Shown: positions 1 through 14,500, counted from the first letter of the stretch. The stretch is 64,000 nucleotides of DNA from Balaenoptera acutorostrata (GCF_949987535.1 NC_080078.1:32074942-32138941); one strand, 5' to 3'. Made by a program: numbers and translations. The notes: generated by a model from the sequence alone, not told the origin.

Positions 1-3000
1 AGAGAATCCTAATGTGATTTCTTGATAATGGGTGTGTTCCTTATCTTATCCTAGTGTCTAAACTCTTCTCTTTGGCTGGACCCCCAAATAATATTCCTTT
101 ACGTGCTAAGGGGTATCTAGAGAGTGGGATAGGTTTAATAACTACACTAACCCTAACGCGTACCCTAACCCTATCCCCTACCCTAACCCTAACGCGTACC
201 CAAATCCTAACCCGTACCCTAAACCGAGCCCTAACCCTAACACTAACCCTAACCCTAACCCTAACCCATACCCTACGCCTTACCCGAACCCCTCACCGAA
301 CCCGTACCCTAAGCCGTACCCTAACCCTCAACCTAAACCTAACCCTAACACTAAGCTACCCTTGACTGCTTCTGCCTCCAATAGATTTGCTAAGCACTAA
401 TGTTTTAAGGAACAAGTTAAAAAGAGAATATTAACGTGATTTCTTGATAATGGGTGTGTTCCTTATCTTATCCTAGTGTCTAAACTCTTCTCCATGGCTG
501 GACCCCCAAATAATATTCCTTTACGTGCTAAGGGGTATCTAGAGAGTGGGATAGGTTTAATAACTACCCTAACCCTAACGCGTACCCTAACCCTAACCCC
601 TACCCTAACCCTAACGCGTACCCTAATCCTAACCCCTACTCTAAAACGAGCCCTAACCCTAACAGTAACCCTAACCCTAACCCATACCGTACGCCGTACC
701 CGATCCCCTCCCGAAACCCGTAACCTAAGCCGTACCCTAATCCTCACCCTAAACCTAACCCTAACCCTGAGCTACCCTTTTCTGCTTCTGCCTCCAATAG
801 ATTTCCTAAGCACTAGTGATTTAAGGAACAGGTTAAAAAGAGAATTCTAATGTGATTTCTTGATAATGGGTGTGTTCCTTATCTTATCCTAGTGTCTAAA
901 CTCTTCTCCATGTGTGGACCCCAAATAATATTCCTTTACGTGCTAATGGGTATCTAGAGAGTGGGATAGGTTTAATAACTACCCTAACCCTAACGCGTAC
1001 CCTAAACCTAACCCCTACCCTAACCCTAATGCGTACCCTAAACCGAGCCCTAACCCTAACACTAACCCTAACCCTAACCCATAACCTACGCCTTACCCGA
1101 ACCCCTCCCTGAAACCGTACCCTAAGCCGTACCCTAACCCTCACCCTAACCCTAACCCTAACACTAAGCTACCCTTGACTGCTTCTGCCTCCAATAGATT
1201 TCCTAAGCACTAGTGTTTTAAGGAACAAGTTAAAAAGAGAATCCTAATGTGATTTCTTCATAATGGGTGTGTTCCTTAACTTATCCTAGTGTCTAAACTC
1301 TTCTCCATGGCTGGACTCCCAAATAATATTCCTTTACATGCTAAGGGGTATCTAGAGAGTGGGATAGGTTTAATAACTACCCTAACCCTAACGCGTACCC
1401 TAACCCTAACCCCTACCCTAACCCTAACGCGTACCCTAATCCTAACCCGTACCCTAAACCGAGCCCTAAGCCTAACACTAACCCTAACCCTAACCCTAAC
1501 CCATACCCTACGCCATACCCGAACCCCTCCCTGAAACCGTACCCTAAGCCGTACCCTAACCCTCACCTTAACCCTAACCCTAACCCTAAGCTACCCTTGA
1601 CTGCTTCTGCCTCCAATAGATTTCCTAAGCACTAGTGTTTTAAGGAACAGGTTAAAAAGAGAATCCTAATGTGATTTCTTCATAATGGGTGTGTTCCTTA
1701 TCTTATCCTAGTGTCTAAACTCTTCTCCATGGCAGGAACCACAAATAATATTCCTTTACGTGCTAAGGGGTATCTAGAGAGTGGGATAGGTTTAATAACT
1801 ACCCTAACCGTAATGCGTACCCTAACCCTAACCCCTACCCTAACCCTAACGCGTACCCTAAACCGAGCCCTAAACCTAACACTAACCCTAACCCTAAACC
1901 TAACACATACCCTACGCCCCACACGAACCCCTCTCCGAACCCGTACCCTAAGCCGTACCCTAACCCTCACCCTCACCCTAACCCTAACCCTAAGCTACCC
2001 TTTACTGCTTCTGCCTCCAATAGATTTCCTAAGCACTAGTGATTTAAGGAACAGGTTAAAAAGAGAATCCTAATGTGATTTCTTGATAATGGGTGTGTTC
2101 CTTATCTTATCCTAGTGTCTAAACTCTTCTCCATGGTGGACCCCCAAATAATATTCCTTTACGTGCTAAGGGGTATCTAGAGAGTGGGTTAGGTTTAATA
2201 ACTACCCTAACCATAATGCGTACCCTAACCCTAACCCCTACCCTAACCCTAACGCATACCCTAATCCTAACCCGTACCCTAAACCGAGCCCTAACCCTAA
2301 CACTAACCCTAACCATAACCCTAAACCATACCCTATGCCGTACCCGAACCCCTCCCCGAACCCGTACCCTAAGCCGTACCCTGACCCTCACCCTAACCCT
2401 AACCCTAACCGTAAGCTAGCCTTGACTGCTTCTGCCTCCAATAGATTTCCTAAGCACTAGTGTTTTAAGGAACAGGGTAAAAAGAGAATCCTAATGTGAT
2501 TTCTTGATAATGGGTGTGTTCCTTATCTTATCCTAGTGTCTAAACTCTTCTCCATGGCTGAACCCCCAAATAATATTCCTTTACGTGCTAAGGGGTATCT
2601 AGAGTGTGGGTTAGGTTTAATAACTACCCTAACCCTAACGCGTACCCTAACCCTAACCCCTACCCTAACCCTAACGCATACCCTAATCCTAACCCGTACC
2701 CTAAACCGAGCCCTAACCCTAACACTAACCCTAACCCTTACCCTAACCCATACACTACGCCATACCTGAACCCCTCCCCGAACCCGTAACCTAAGCCGTA
2801 CCCTAACCCTCACCCTAACCCTAACCCTAACCCTAAGCTACCCTTGACTGCTTCTGCCTCCAATAGATTTCCTAAGCACTAGTGTTTTAAGGAACAAGTT
2901 AAAAAGAGAATCCTACTGTGATTTCTTCATAATGGGTGTGTTCCTTATCTTATCCTAGTGTCTAAACTCTTCTCCATGGCAGGACCCACAAATATTCCTT

Positions 3001-3739
3001 TACGTGCTAAGGGGTATCTAGAGAGTGGGATAGGTTTAATAACTACCCTAAACCTAACGCGTACCCTAACCCTAACCCCTACCCTAACCCTAACGCGTAC
3101 CCTAATCCTAACCCGTACCCTAAAGCGAGCCCTAACCCGAACACTAACCCTAACCCTAACCCTAACCCATACCCTACGCCTTACCCATACCCCTCCCTGA
3201 ACCCGTACCCGAAGCCGTACCCTAACCCTCACCCTAACCCTAACCCTAACCCTAAGCTACCCTTGACTGCTTCTGTCTCCAATAGATTTCCTAAGCACTA
3301 GTGTTTTAAGGAACAGGTTAAAAAGAGAATCCTAATGTGATTTCTTGATAATGGGTGTATTCCTTATCTTATCCTAGTGTGTAAACTCTTCTCCATGGCT
3401 GGACCCCCAAATAATATTCCTTTACGTGCTAAGGGGTATCTAGAGAGTGGGATAGGTTTAATAACTACCCTAACCCTAACGCGTAACCTAACCCTAACCT
3501 CTACCCTAAACCTAACGCGTACCCTAATCCTAACCCCTACCGTAAAACGAGCCCTAACCCTAACAGTAACCCTAACCCTAACCCATTCCCTACGCCGTAC
3601 CCGATCCCCTCCGCAAACCCGTACCCTAAGCCGTACCCTAATCCTCACCCTAAACCTAACCCTAACCCTAAGCTACCCTTGACTGCTTCTGCCTCCAATA
3701 GATTTCCTAAGCACTAGTGATTTAAGGAACAGGTTAAAA

Positions 3740-4100
3740 AGAGAATCCTAATGTGATTTCTTGATAATGGGTGTGTTCCTTATCTTATCCTAGTGTCTAA
3801 ACTCTTCTCCATGTCTGGACCCCAAATAATATTACTTTACGTGCTAAGGGGTATCTAGAGAGTGGGATAGGTTTAATAACTACCCTAATCCTAACGCGTA
3901 CCCTAAACCGAGCCCTAACCCTAACACTAACCCGAACCCTAACCCATAACCTACGCCTTACCCGAACCCCTCCCTGAACCCGTACCCTAAGCCGTACCCT
4001 AACCCTCACGCTAACCCTAACCCTAACACTAAGCTACCCTTGACTGCTTCTGCCTCCAATAGATTTCCTAAGCACTAGTGTTTTAAGGAACAGGTTAAAA
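3740..4100 (+). repeat. Short 361-bp monomer
   Basis: Its hexamer domain lacks about 60 bp (ten hexamers) and the spacer lacks one C in GGACCCCAAAT. The identical shortening at 9516-9876 shows that the deletion came before the 5776-bp duplication. Confidence 0.88.
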
Positions 4101-4926
4101 AGAGAATCCTAATGTGATTTCTTGATAATGGGTGTGTTCCTTATCTTATCCTAGTGTCTAAACTCTTCTCCATGGCTGGACCCCCAAATAATATTCCTTT
4201 ACGTGCTAAGGGGTATCTAGAGAGTGGGATAGGTTTAATAACTACCCTAACCCTAACGCGTACCCTAATCCTAACCCCCACCCTAACCCTAACGTGTACC
4301 CTAATCCTAACCCGTACCCTAAACCGAGCCCTAACCCTAACACTAACCCTAACTCTAACCCTAACCCATACCCTACGCCGTACCCGAACCCCTCCCCGAA
4401 CCCGTACCCTAAGCCGTACCCTAATCCTCACCCTAACCCTAACCCTAACCCTAAGCTACCCTTGACTGCTTCTGCCTCCAATAGATTTCCTAAGCACTAG
4501 TGTTTTAAGGAACAAGTTAAAAAGAGAATCCTAATGTGATTTCTTCATAATGGGTGTGTTCTTTATCTTATCCTAGTGTCTAAACTCTTCTCCATGGCAG
4601 GACCCACAAATAATATTCCTTTACGTGCTAAGGGGTATCTAGAGAGTGGGATAGGTTTAATAACTACCCTAACCCTAATGCGTACCCTAACCCTAACCCC
4701 TACCCTAACCCTAACGCGTACCCTAAACCGAGCCCTAAACATAACACTAACCCTAACCCTAAACCTAACACATACCCTACGCCCCACCCGAACCCCTCCC
4801 CGAACCCGTACCCTAAGCCGTACTCTAACCCTCACCCTAACCCTAACCCTAACCCTAAGCTACCCTTGACTGCTTCTGTCTCCAATAGATTTCCTAAGCA
4901 CTAGTGTTTTAAGGAACAGGTTAAAA

Positions 4927-5354
4927 AGAGAATCCTAATGTGATTTCTTGATAATGGGTGTATTCCTTATCTTATCCTAGTGTCTAAACTCTTCTCCATG
5001 GCTGGTCCCCCAAATAATATTCCTTTACGTGCTAAGGGGTATCTAGAGAGTGGGATAGGTTTAATAACTACACTAACCCTAACGCGTACCCTAACCCTAT
5101 CCCCTACCCTAACCCTAACGCGTACCCAAATCCTAACCCCTACCCTAAAACGAGCCCTAACCCTAACAGTAACCCTAACCCTAACCCATACCCTACGCCG
5201 TACCCGATCCCCTCCCCAAACCCGTAACCTAAGCCGTACCCTAAGCCGTACCCTAATCCTCACCCTAAACCTAACCCTAACCCTAAGCTACCCTTTTCTG
5301 CTTCTGCCTCCAATAGATTTCCTAAGCACTAGTGATTTAAGGAACAGGTTAAAA
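4927..5354 (+). repeat. Hybrid monomer (54 type 5', 6222 type 3')
   Basis: The first half shares CTACACTAACC, CCTATCCCC and CGTACCCAAATCC with the monomer at 54. The second half shares the doubled AAGCCGTACCCT and CTACCCTTTTCTG with 6222. The same hybrid is at 10703-11130, so it came before the 14-monomer duplication. Confidence 0.83.
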
Positions 5355-6596
5355 AGAGAATCCTAATGTGATTTCTTGATAATGGGTGTGTTCCTTATCT
5401 TATCCTAGTGTCTAAACTCTTCTCCTTGGCTGGACCCCCAAATAATATTCCTTTACGTGGTAAGGGGTATCTAGAGAGTGGTATAGGTTAAATAACTACC
5501 CTAACCCTAACGCGTACCCTAACCCTAACCCCTACCCTAACCCTAACGCGTACCCTAATCCTAACCCGTACCCTAAACCGAGCCCTAACCCTAACACTAA
5601 CCCTAACCCTAACCCTAACCCATACCCTACGCCGTACCCGAACCCCTCCCCGAACCCGTACCCTACGCCGTACCCTAACCCTCACCCTAACCCTAACCCT
5701 AACCCTAAGCTACCCTTGACTGCTTCTGCCTCCAATAGATTTCCTAAGCACTAGTGTTTTAAAGAACAGGTTAAAAAGAGAATCCTAATGTGATTTCTTG
5801 ATAATGGGTGTGTTCCTTATCTTATCCTAGTGTCTAAACTCTTCTCCATGGCTGGACCCCCAAATAATATTCCTTTACGTGCTAAGGGGTATCTAGAGAG
5901 TGGGATAGGTTTAATAACTACCCTAACTCTAACGCGTACCCTAACCCTAACGCGTACCCAAATCCTAACCCGTACCCTAAACCGAGCCCTAACCCTAACA
6001 CTAACCCTAACCCTAACCCTAACCCATACCCTACGCCTTACCCGAACCCCTCACCGAACCCGTACCCTAACCCTCAACCTAAACCTAACCCTAACACTAA
6101 GCTACCCTTGACTGCTTCTGCCTCCAATATATTTCCTAAGCACTAATGTTTTAAGGAACAAGTTAAAAAGAGAATCCTAACGTGATTTCTTGATAATGGG
6201 TGTGTTCCTTATCTTATCCTAGTGTCTAAACTCTTCTCCATGGCTGGACCCCCAAATAATATTCCTTTACGTGCTAAGGGGGATGTAGACAGTGGGATAG
6301 GTTTAATAACTACCCTCACCCTAGTGCGTACCCTAACCCTAACCCCTACCCTAACCCTAACGCGTACCCTAATCCTAACCCCTACCCTAAACCGAGCCCT
6401 AACCCTAACAGTAACCCTAACCCTAACCCATACCCTACGCCGTACCCGATCCACTCCCCAAACCCGTAACCTAAGCCGTACCCTAAGCCGTACCCTAATC
6501 CTCACCCTAAACCTAACCCTAACCCTAAGCTACCCTTTTCTGCTTCTGCCTCCAATAGATTTCCTAAGCACTACTGATTTAAGGAACAGGTTAAAA

Positions 6597-7011
6597 AGAG
6601 AATCCTAATGTGATTTCTTGATAATGGGTGTGTTCCTTATCTTATCCTAGTGTCTAAACTCTTCTCTTTGGCTGGACCCCCAAATAATATTCCTTTACGT
6701 GGTAAGGGGTATCTAGAGAGTGGGATAGGTTTAATAACTACCCTAACCCTAACGCGTACCCTAACCCTAACCCCTACCCTAACCCTAACGCGTACCCTAA
6801 CCCTAATGCGTACCCTAAACCGAGCCCTAACCCTAACACTAACCCTAACCTAACCCATAACCTACGCCTTACCCGAACCCCTCCCTGAAACCGTACCCTA
6901 CGCCGTACCCTAACCCTCACCCTAACCCTAACCCTAACACTAAGCTACTCTTGATTGCTTCTGCCTCCAATAGATTTCCTAAGCACTAGTGTTTTAAGGA
7001 ACAAGTTAAAA
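6597..7011 (+). repeat. Hybrid monomer at the edge of the 5776-bp identity
   Basis: It starts like 5408 (TTGGCTGG, ACGTGGTAAGG) and ends like 892 (CATAACCTACGCC, CTGAAACCG). This is where near-identity to copy 1 begins. Confidence 0.75.
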
Positions 7012-9515
7012 AGAGAATCCTAATGTGATTTCTTCATAATGGGTGTGTTCCTTAACTTATCCTAGTGTCTAAACTCTTCTCCATGGCTGGACCCCCAAAT
7101 AATATTCCTTTACGTGCTAAGGGGTATCTACAGAGTGGGATAGGTTTAATAACTACCCTAACTCTAACGCGTACCCTAACCCTAACCCCTACCCTAACCC
7201 TAACGCGTACCCTAATCCTAACCCGTACCCTAAACCGAGCCCTAAGCCTAACACTAACCCTAACCCTAACCCTAACCCATACCCTACGCCATACCCGAAC
7301 CCCTCCCTGAAACCGTACCCTAAGCCGTACCCTAACCCTCACCCTAACCCTAACCCTAACCCTAAGCTACCCTTGACTGCTTCTGCCTCCAATAGATTTC
7401 CTAAGCACTAGTGTTTTAAGGAACAGGTTAAAAAGAGAATCCTAATGTGATTTCTTCATAATGGGTGTGTTCCTTATCTTATCCTAGTGTCTAAACTCTT
7501 CTCCATGGCAGGAACCACAAATAATATTCCTTTACGTGCTAAGGGGTATCTAGAGAGTGGGATAGGTTTAATAACTACCCTAACCCTAATGCGTACCCTA
7601 ACCCTAACCCCTACCCTAACCCTAACGCGTACCCTAAACCGAGCCCTAAACCTAACACTAACCCTAACCCTAAACCTAACACAAACCCTACGCCCCACAC
7701 GAACCCCTCTCCGAACCCGTACCCTAAGCCGTACCCTAACCCTCACCCTCACCCTAACCCTAACCCTAAGCTACCCTTTACTGCTTCTGCCTCCAATAGA
7801 TTTCCTAAGCACTAGTGATTTAAGGAACAGGTTAAAAAGAGAATCCTAATGTGATTTCTTGATAATGGGTGTGTTCCTTATCTTATCCTAGTGTCTAAAC
7901 TCTTCTCCATGGCGGACCCCCAAATAATATTCCTTTACGTGCTAAGGGGTATCTAGAGAGTGGGTTAGGTTTAATAACTACCCTAACCCTAATGCGTACC
8001 CTAACCCTAACCCCTACCCTAACCCTAACGCATACCCTAATCCTAACCCGTACCCTAAACCGAGCCCTAACCCTAACACTAACCCTAACCATAACCCTAA
8101 ACCATACCCTATGCCGTACCCGAACCCCTCCCCGAACCCGTACCCTAAGCCGTACCCTGACCCTCACCCTAACCCTAACCCTAACCGTAAGCTAGCCTTG
8201 ACTGCTTCTGCCTCCAATAGATTTCCTAAGCACTAGTGTTTTAAGGAACAGGGTAAAAAGAGAATCCTAATGTGATTTCTTGATAATGGGTGTGTTCCTT
8301 ATCTTATCCTAGTGTCTAAACTCTTCTCCATGGCTGAACCCCCAAATAATATTCCTTTACGTGCTAAGGGGTATCTAGAGTGTGGGTTAGGTTTAATAAC
8401 TACCCTAACCCTAACGCGTACCCTAACCCTAACCCCTACCCTAACCCTAACGCATACCCTAATCCTAACCCGTACCCTAAACCGAGCCCTAACCCTAACA
8501 CTAACCCTAACCCTTACCCTAACCCATACACTACGCCATACCTGAACCCCTCCCCGAACCCGTAACCTAAGCCGTACCCTAACCCTCACCCTAACCCTAA
8601 CCCTAACCCTAAGCTACCCTTGACTGCTTCTGCCTCCAATAGATTTCCTAAGCACTAGTGTTTTAAGGAACAAGTTAAAAAGAGAATCCTAATGTGATTT
8701 CTTCATAATGGGTGTGTTCCTTATCTTATCCTAGTGTCTAAACTCTTCTCCATGGCAGGACCCACAAATATTCCTTTACGTGCTAAGGGGTATCTAGAGA
8801 GTGGGATAGGTTTAATAACTACCCTAAACCTAACGCGTACCCTAACCCTAACCCCTACCCTAACCCTAACGCGTACCCTAATCCTAACCCGTACCCTAAA
8901 GCGAGCCCTAACCCGAACACTAACCCTAACCCTAACCCTAACCCATACCCTACGCCTTACCCATACCCCTCCCTGAACCCGTACCCGAAGCCGTACCCTA
9001 ACCCTCACCCTAACCCTAACCCTAACCCTAAGCTACCCTTGACTGCTTCTGTCTCCAATAGATTTCCTAAGCACTAGTGTTTTAAGGAACAGGTTAAAAA
9101 GAGAATCCTAATGTGATTTCTTGATAATGGGTGTATTCCTTATCTTATCCTAGTGTCTAAACTCTTCTCCATGGCTGGACCCCCAAATAATATTCCTTTA
9201 CGTGCTAAGGGGTATCTAGAGAGTGGGATAGGTTTAATAACTACCCTAACCCTAACGCGTAACCTAACCCTAACCTCTACCCTAAACCTAACGCGTACCC
9301 TAATCCTAACCCCTACCGTAAAACGAGCCCTAACCCTAACAGTAACCCTAACCCTAACCCATTCCCTACGCCGTACCCGATCCCCTCCGCAAACCCGTAC
9401 CCTAAGCCGTACCCTAATCCTCACCCTAAACCTAACCCTAACCCTAAGCTACCCTTGACTGCTTCTGCCTCCAATAGATTTCCTAAGCACTAGTGATTTA
9501 AGGAACAGGTTAAAA

Positions 9516-9876
9516 AGAGAATCCTAATGTGATTTCTTGATAATGGGTGTGTTCCTTATCTTATCCTAGTGTCTAAACTCTTCTCCATGTCTGGACCCCA
9601 AATAATATTACTTTACGTGCTAAGGGGTATCTAGAGAGTGGGATAGGTTTAATAACTACCCTAATCCTAACGCGTACCCTAAACCGAGCCCTAACCCTAA
9701 CACTAACCCGAACCCTAACCCATAACCTACGCCTTACCCGAACCCCTCCCTGAACCCGTACCCTAAGCCGTACCCTAACCCTCACGCTAACCCTAACCCT
9801 AACACTAAGCTACCCTTGACTGCTTCTGCCTCCAATAGATTTCCTAAGCACTAGTGTTTTAAGGAACAGGTTAAAA
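9516..9876 (+). repeat. Short 361-bp monomer, second copy
   Basis: Partner of the short monomer at 3740-4100, exactly 5776 bp downstream with the same deletion end points. Confidence 0.88.
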
Positions 9877-11552
9877 AGAGAATCCTAATGTGATTTCTTG
9901 ATAATGGGTGTGTTCCTTATCTTATCCTAGTGTCTAAACTCTTCTCCATGGCTGGACCCCCAAATAATATTCCTTTACGTGCTAAGGGGTATCTAGAGAG
10001 TGGGATAGGTTTAATAACTACCCTAACCCTAACGCGTACCCTAATCCTAACCCCCACCCTAACCCTAACGTGTACCCTAATCCTAACCCGTACCCTAAAC
10101 CGAGCCCTAACCCTAACACTAACCCTAACTCTAACCCTAACCCATACCCTACGCCGTACCCGAACCCCTCCCCGAACCCGTACCCTAAGCCGTACCCTAA
10201 TCCTCACCCTAACCCTAACCCTAACCCTAAGCTACCCTTGACTGCTTCTGCCTCCAATAGATTTCCTAAGCACTAGTGTTTTAAGGAACAAGTTAAAAAG
10301 AGAATCCTAATGTGATTTCTTCATAATGGGTGTGTTCTTTATCTTATCCTAGTGTCTAAACTCTTCTCCATGGCAGGACCCACAAATAATATTCCTTTAC
10401 GTGCTAAGGGGTATCTAGAGAGTGGGATAGGTTTAATAACTACCCTAACCGTAATGCGTACCCTAACCCTAACCCCTACCCTAACCCTAACGCGTACCCT
10501 AAACCGAGCCCTAAACATAACACTAACCCTAACCCTAAACCTAACACATACCCTACGCCCCACCCGAACCCCTCCCCGAACCCGTACCCTAAGCCGTACT
10601 CTAACCCTCACCCTAACCCTAACCCTAACCCTAAGCTACCCTTGACTGCTTCTGTCTCCAATAGATTTCCTAAGCACTAGTGTTTTAAGGAACAGGTTAA
10701 AAAGAGAATCCTAATGTGATTTCTTGATAATGGGTGTATTCCTTATCTTATCCTAGTGTCTAAACTCTTCTCCATGGCTGGTCCCCCAAATAATATTCCT
10801 TTACGTGCTAAGGGGTATCTAGAGAGTGGGATAGGTTTAAAAACTACACTAACCCTAACGCGTACCCTAACCCTATCCCCTACCCTAACCCTAACGCGTA
10901 CCCAAATCCTAACCCCTACCCTAAAACGAGCCCTAACCCTAACAGTAACCCTAACCCTAACCCATACCCTACGCCGTACCCGATCCCCTCCCCAAACCCG
11001 TAACCTAAGCCGTACCCTAAGCCGTACCCTAATCCTCACCCTAAACCTAACCCTAACCCTAAGCTACCCTTTTCTGCTTCTGCCTCCAATAGATTTCCTA
11101 AGCACTAGTGATTTAAGGAACAGGTTAAAAAGAGAATCCTAATGTGATTTCTTGATAATGGGTGTGTTCCTTATCTTATCCTAGTGTCTAAACTCTTCTC
11201 CTTGGCTGGACCCCCAAATAATATTCCTTTACGTGGTAAGGGGTATCTAGAGAGTGGTATAGGTTAAATAACTACCCTAACCCTAACGCGTACCCTAACC
11301 CTAACCCCTACCCTAACCCTAACGCGTACCCTAATCCTAACCCGTACCCTAAACCGAGCCCTAACCCTAACACTAACCCTAACCCTAACCCTAACCCATA
11401 CCCTACGCCGTACCCGAACCCCTCCCCGAACCCGTACCCTACGCCGTACCCTAACCCTCACCCTAACCCTAACCCTAACCCTAAGCTACCCTTGACTGCT
11501 TCTGCCTCCAATAGATTTCCTAAGCACTAGTGTTTTAAAGAACAGGTTAAAA

Positions 11553-14500
11553 AGAGAATCCTAATGTGATTTCTTGATAATGGGTGTGTTCCTTATCTTA
11601 TCCTAGTGTCTAAACTCTTCTCCATGGCTGGACCCCCAAATAATATTCCTTTACGTGCTAAGGGGTATCTAGAGAGTGGGATAGGTTTAATAACTACCCT
11701 AACTCTAACGCGTACCCTAACCCTAACCCCTACCCTAACCCTAACGCGTACCCAAATCCTAACCCGTACCCTAAACCGAGCCCTAACCCTAACACTAACC
11801 CTAACCCTAACCCTAACCCATACCCTACCCCGTACCCGAACCCCTCCCCGAACCGTACCCTAAGCCGTACCCTAAACCTCACCCTCACCCTAACCCTAAC
11901 CCTAAGCTACCCTTGACTGCTTCTGCCTCCAATAGATTTCCTAAGCACTAGTGTTTTAAGGAACAGGTTAAAAAGTGAATCCTAATGTGATTTCTTGATA
12001 ATGGGTGTGTTCCTTATCTTATCCTAGTGTGTAAACTCTTCTCCATGGCTGGACCCCTTAATAATATTCCTTTACGTGCTAAGGAGTATCTAGAGAGTGG
12101 GATAGGTTTAATAACTAACCTAACCCTAACGCGTACCCTAACCCTAACCCATACCCTAACCCTAACGCGTACCCTAATCCTAACCCCTACCCTAAACCGA
12201 GCCCTAACCCTAACACTAACCCTAACCCTAACCCATACCCTATGCCGTACCCGATTCCGTCGCAAACCCGTACCCTAAGCTGTAGCCTAACCCTCACCCT
12301 AACCCTAACCCTAACCCTAAGCTACCCTTGACTGCTTCTGCCTCCAATAGATTTCCTAAGCACTAGTGTTTTAAGGAACAAGTTAAAAAGAGAATCGTAA
12401 TGTGATTTCTTGATAATGGGTGTGTTCCTTATCTTATCCTAGTGTCTAAGTTCTTCTCCATGGCTGGACCCCCAAATAATATTCCTTTACGTGCTAAGGG
12501 GTATCTAGAGAGTGGGATAGGTTTAATAACTACCCTAACCCAATGCGTACCCAACCCTATCCCCTACACTAACCCTAATGCATACCCTAATCCTAACGCG
12601 TACCCTAAACCGAGCCCTAACCCTAACACTAACCCGAACCCTAATCCATACCCTACGCCGTACCCGAACCCCTCCCCGAACCCGTACCCTAAGCCGTACC
12701 CTAACCCTCACCCTAACACTAACCGTATCCCTAAGCTAGCCTTGACTGCTTCTGCCTCCAATAGATTTCCTAAGCACTAGTGTTTTAAGGAACAGGGTAA
12801 AAAGAGAATCCTAATGTGATTTCTTGATAATGGGTGTGTTCCTTATCTTATCCTAGTGTCTAAACTCTTCTCCATGGCTGGACCCCCAAATAATATTCCT
12901 TTACCTGCTAAGGGGTATCTAGATTGTGGGTTACGTTTAATAATTACCCTAACCCTAACGCGTACCCTAACCCTAACCGCTACCCTAACCCTAACGCGTA
13001 CCCTAATCCTAACCCGTACCCTAAACCGAGCCCTAACCCTAACACTAACCCTAACCCTAACCCTAACCCATACACTACGCCGTACCTGAACCCCTCCCCG
13101 AACCCGTACCCTAAGCCGTACCCTAACCCTCACCCTAACCCTAACACTAACCCTAAGCTACCCTTGACTGCTTCTGCCTCCAATAGATTTCCTAAGCACT
13201 AGTGTTTTAAGGAACAAGTTAAAAAGAGAATCCTAATGTGATTTCTTGATAATGGGTGTGTTCCTTATCTTATCCTAGTGTCTAAACTCTTCTCCATGGC
13301 AGGACCCACAAATATTCCTTTACGTGCTAAGGGGTATCTAGAGAGTGGGATAGGTTTAATAACTACCCTAACCCTAACGCGTACCCAACACTAACCCCTA
13401 CCCTAACCCTAACGCGTACCCTAATCCTAACCCGTAACCTAAACGGAGTCCTAACCCTAACACAAACCCTAACCCTAACCCTAACCCATACCCTACGCCT
13501 TACCCGAACCCCTCACCGAACCCGTACCCTAAGCCGTACCGTAACCCTCAACCTAAACCTAACCCTAACACTAAGCTACCCTTGACTGCTTCTGCCTCCA
13601 ATAGATTTCCTAAGCACTAATGTTTTAAGGAACAAGTTAAAAAGAGAATATTAACGTGATTTCTTGATAATGGGTGAGTTCCTTATCTTATCCTAGTGTC
13701 TAAACTCTTCTCCATGGCTGGACCCCCAAATAATATTCCTTTACGTGCTAAGGGGGATCTAGAGACTGGGATAGGTTTAATAATAACCCTAACCCTAAAG
13801 CGTACCCTAACCCTAACCCCTACCCTAACACTAACTCGTACCCTAATCCTAACCCGTACCCTAAACCGAGCCCTTACCCTAACACTAACCCTCACCCTAA
13901 CCCATACCCTATGCCGTACCCGATCCCCTCCCCAAACCCGTACACTAAGCCGTACCCTAACCCTCACCCTAACCCTAACCCTAACCCTAAGCTACCCTTG
14001 ACTGCTTCTGCCTCCAATAGATTTCCTAAGCACTAGTGTTTTAAGGAACATGTTAAAAAGAGAATCCTAATGTGATTTCTTGATAATGGGTGTGTTCCTT
14101 ATCTTATCCTAGTGTCTAAACTCTTCTCCATGGCTGGACCCCCAAATAATATTCCTTTACGTGCTAAGGGGTATCTAGAGAGTGGGATAGGTTTAATAAC
14201 TACCTTAACCCTAACGCGTACCCTAACCCTAACCCCTACCCTAACCCTAACGCGTACCCTTATCCTAACCCATACCCTAAACCGAGCCCTAACCCTAACA
14301 CTAACCCTAACCCTAACCCTAACCCATACCCTACGCCTTACCCGAACCCCTCCCCGTACCCGTACCCTAAGCCGTACCCTAACCCTCACCCTAACCCTAA
14401 CCCTAACACTAAGCTACCCTTGACTGCTTCTGCCTCCAATAGATTTCCTAAGCACTAGTGTTTTAAGGAACAGGTTAAAAAGAGAATCCTAATGTGATTT

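Larger units (their letters stand above)
1..5776 (+). repeat. 14-monomer higher-order repeat, copy 1
   Basis: Anchors are at 54, 476, 892, 1289, 1711, 2115, 2536, 2958, 3377, 3793, 4154, 4576, 4980 and 5408. Every one from 1289 on has a partner exactly 5776 bp downstream with the same length and private variants. The first three monomers correspond to 5830, 6222 and 6650 by type and order, but with shifted spacing and more differences, so the near-identical part starts near 1030-1250. Confidence 0.93.
5777..11552 (+). repeat. 14-monomer higher-order repeat, copy 2
   Basis: Anchors are at 5830, 6222, 6650, 7065, 7487, 7891, 8312, 8734, 9153, 9569, 9930, 10352, 10756 and 11184. From about 6800 on it matches copy 1 with roughly one or two base changes per monomer. 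Examples are CCCTAATGCG at about 7580 against CCGTAATGCG at about 1804, and GTTTAAAAAC at about 10836 against GTTTAATAAC at about 5060. The match continues into the next monomer to about 11800. Confidence 0.93.

Noticed and set aside
2604..2789. Pro-Asn rich frames (also 8380-8565, 12924-13202, 25267-25545, 30706-30972)
   Set aside because: Third reading frame of CCCTAA, opened by a G to ATG-creating spacer variant (TAGAGTGTGGGTTAGG). Same artefact.
1..11552. Treating the exact 5776-bp spacing as an assembly duplication
   Set aside because: Substitutions separate the copies at several sites and the first three monomers differ clearly, so they are distinct. Coverage data would still be needed to rule out error fully.
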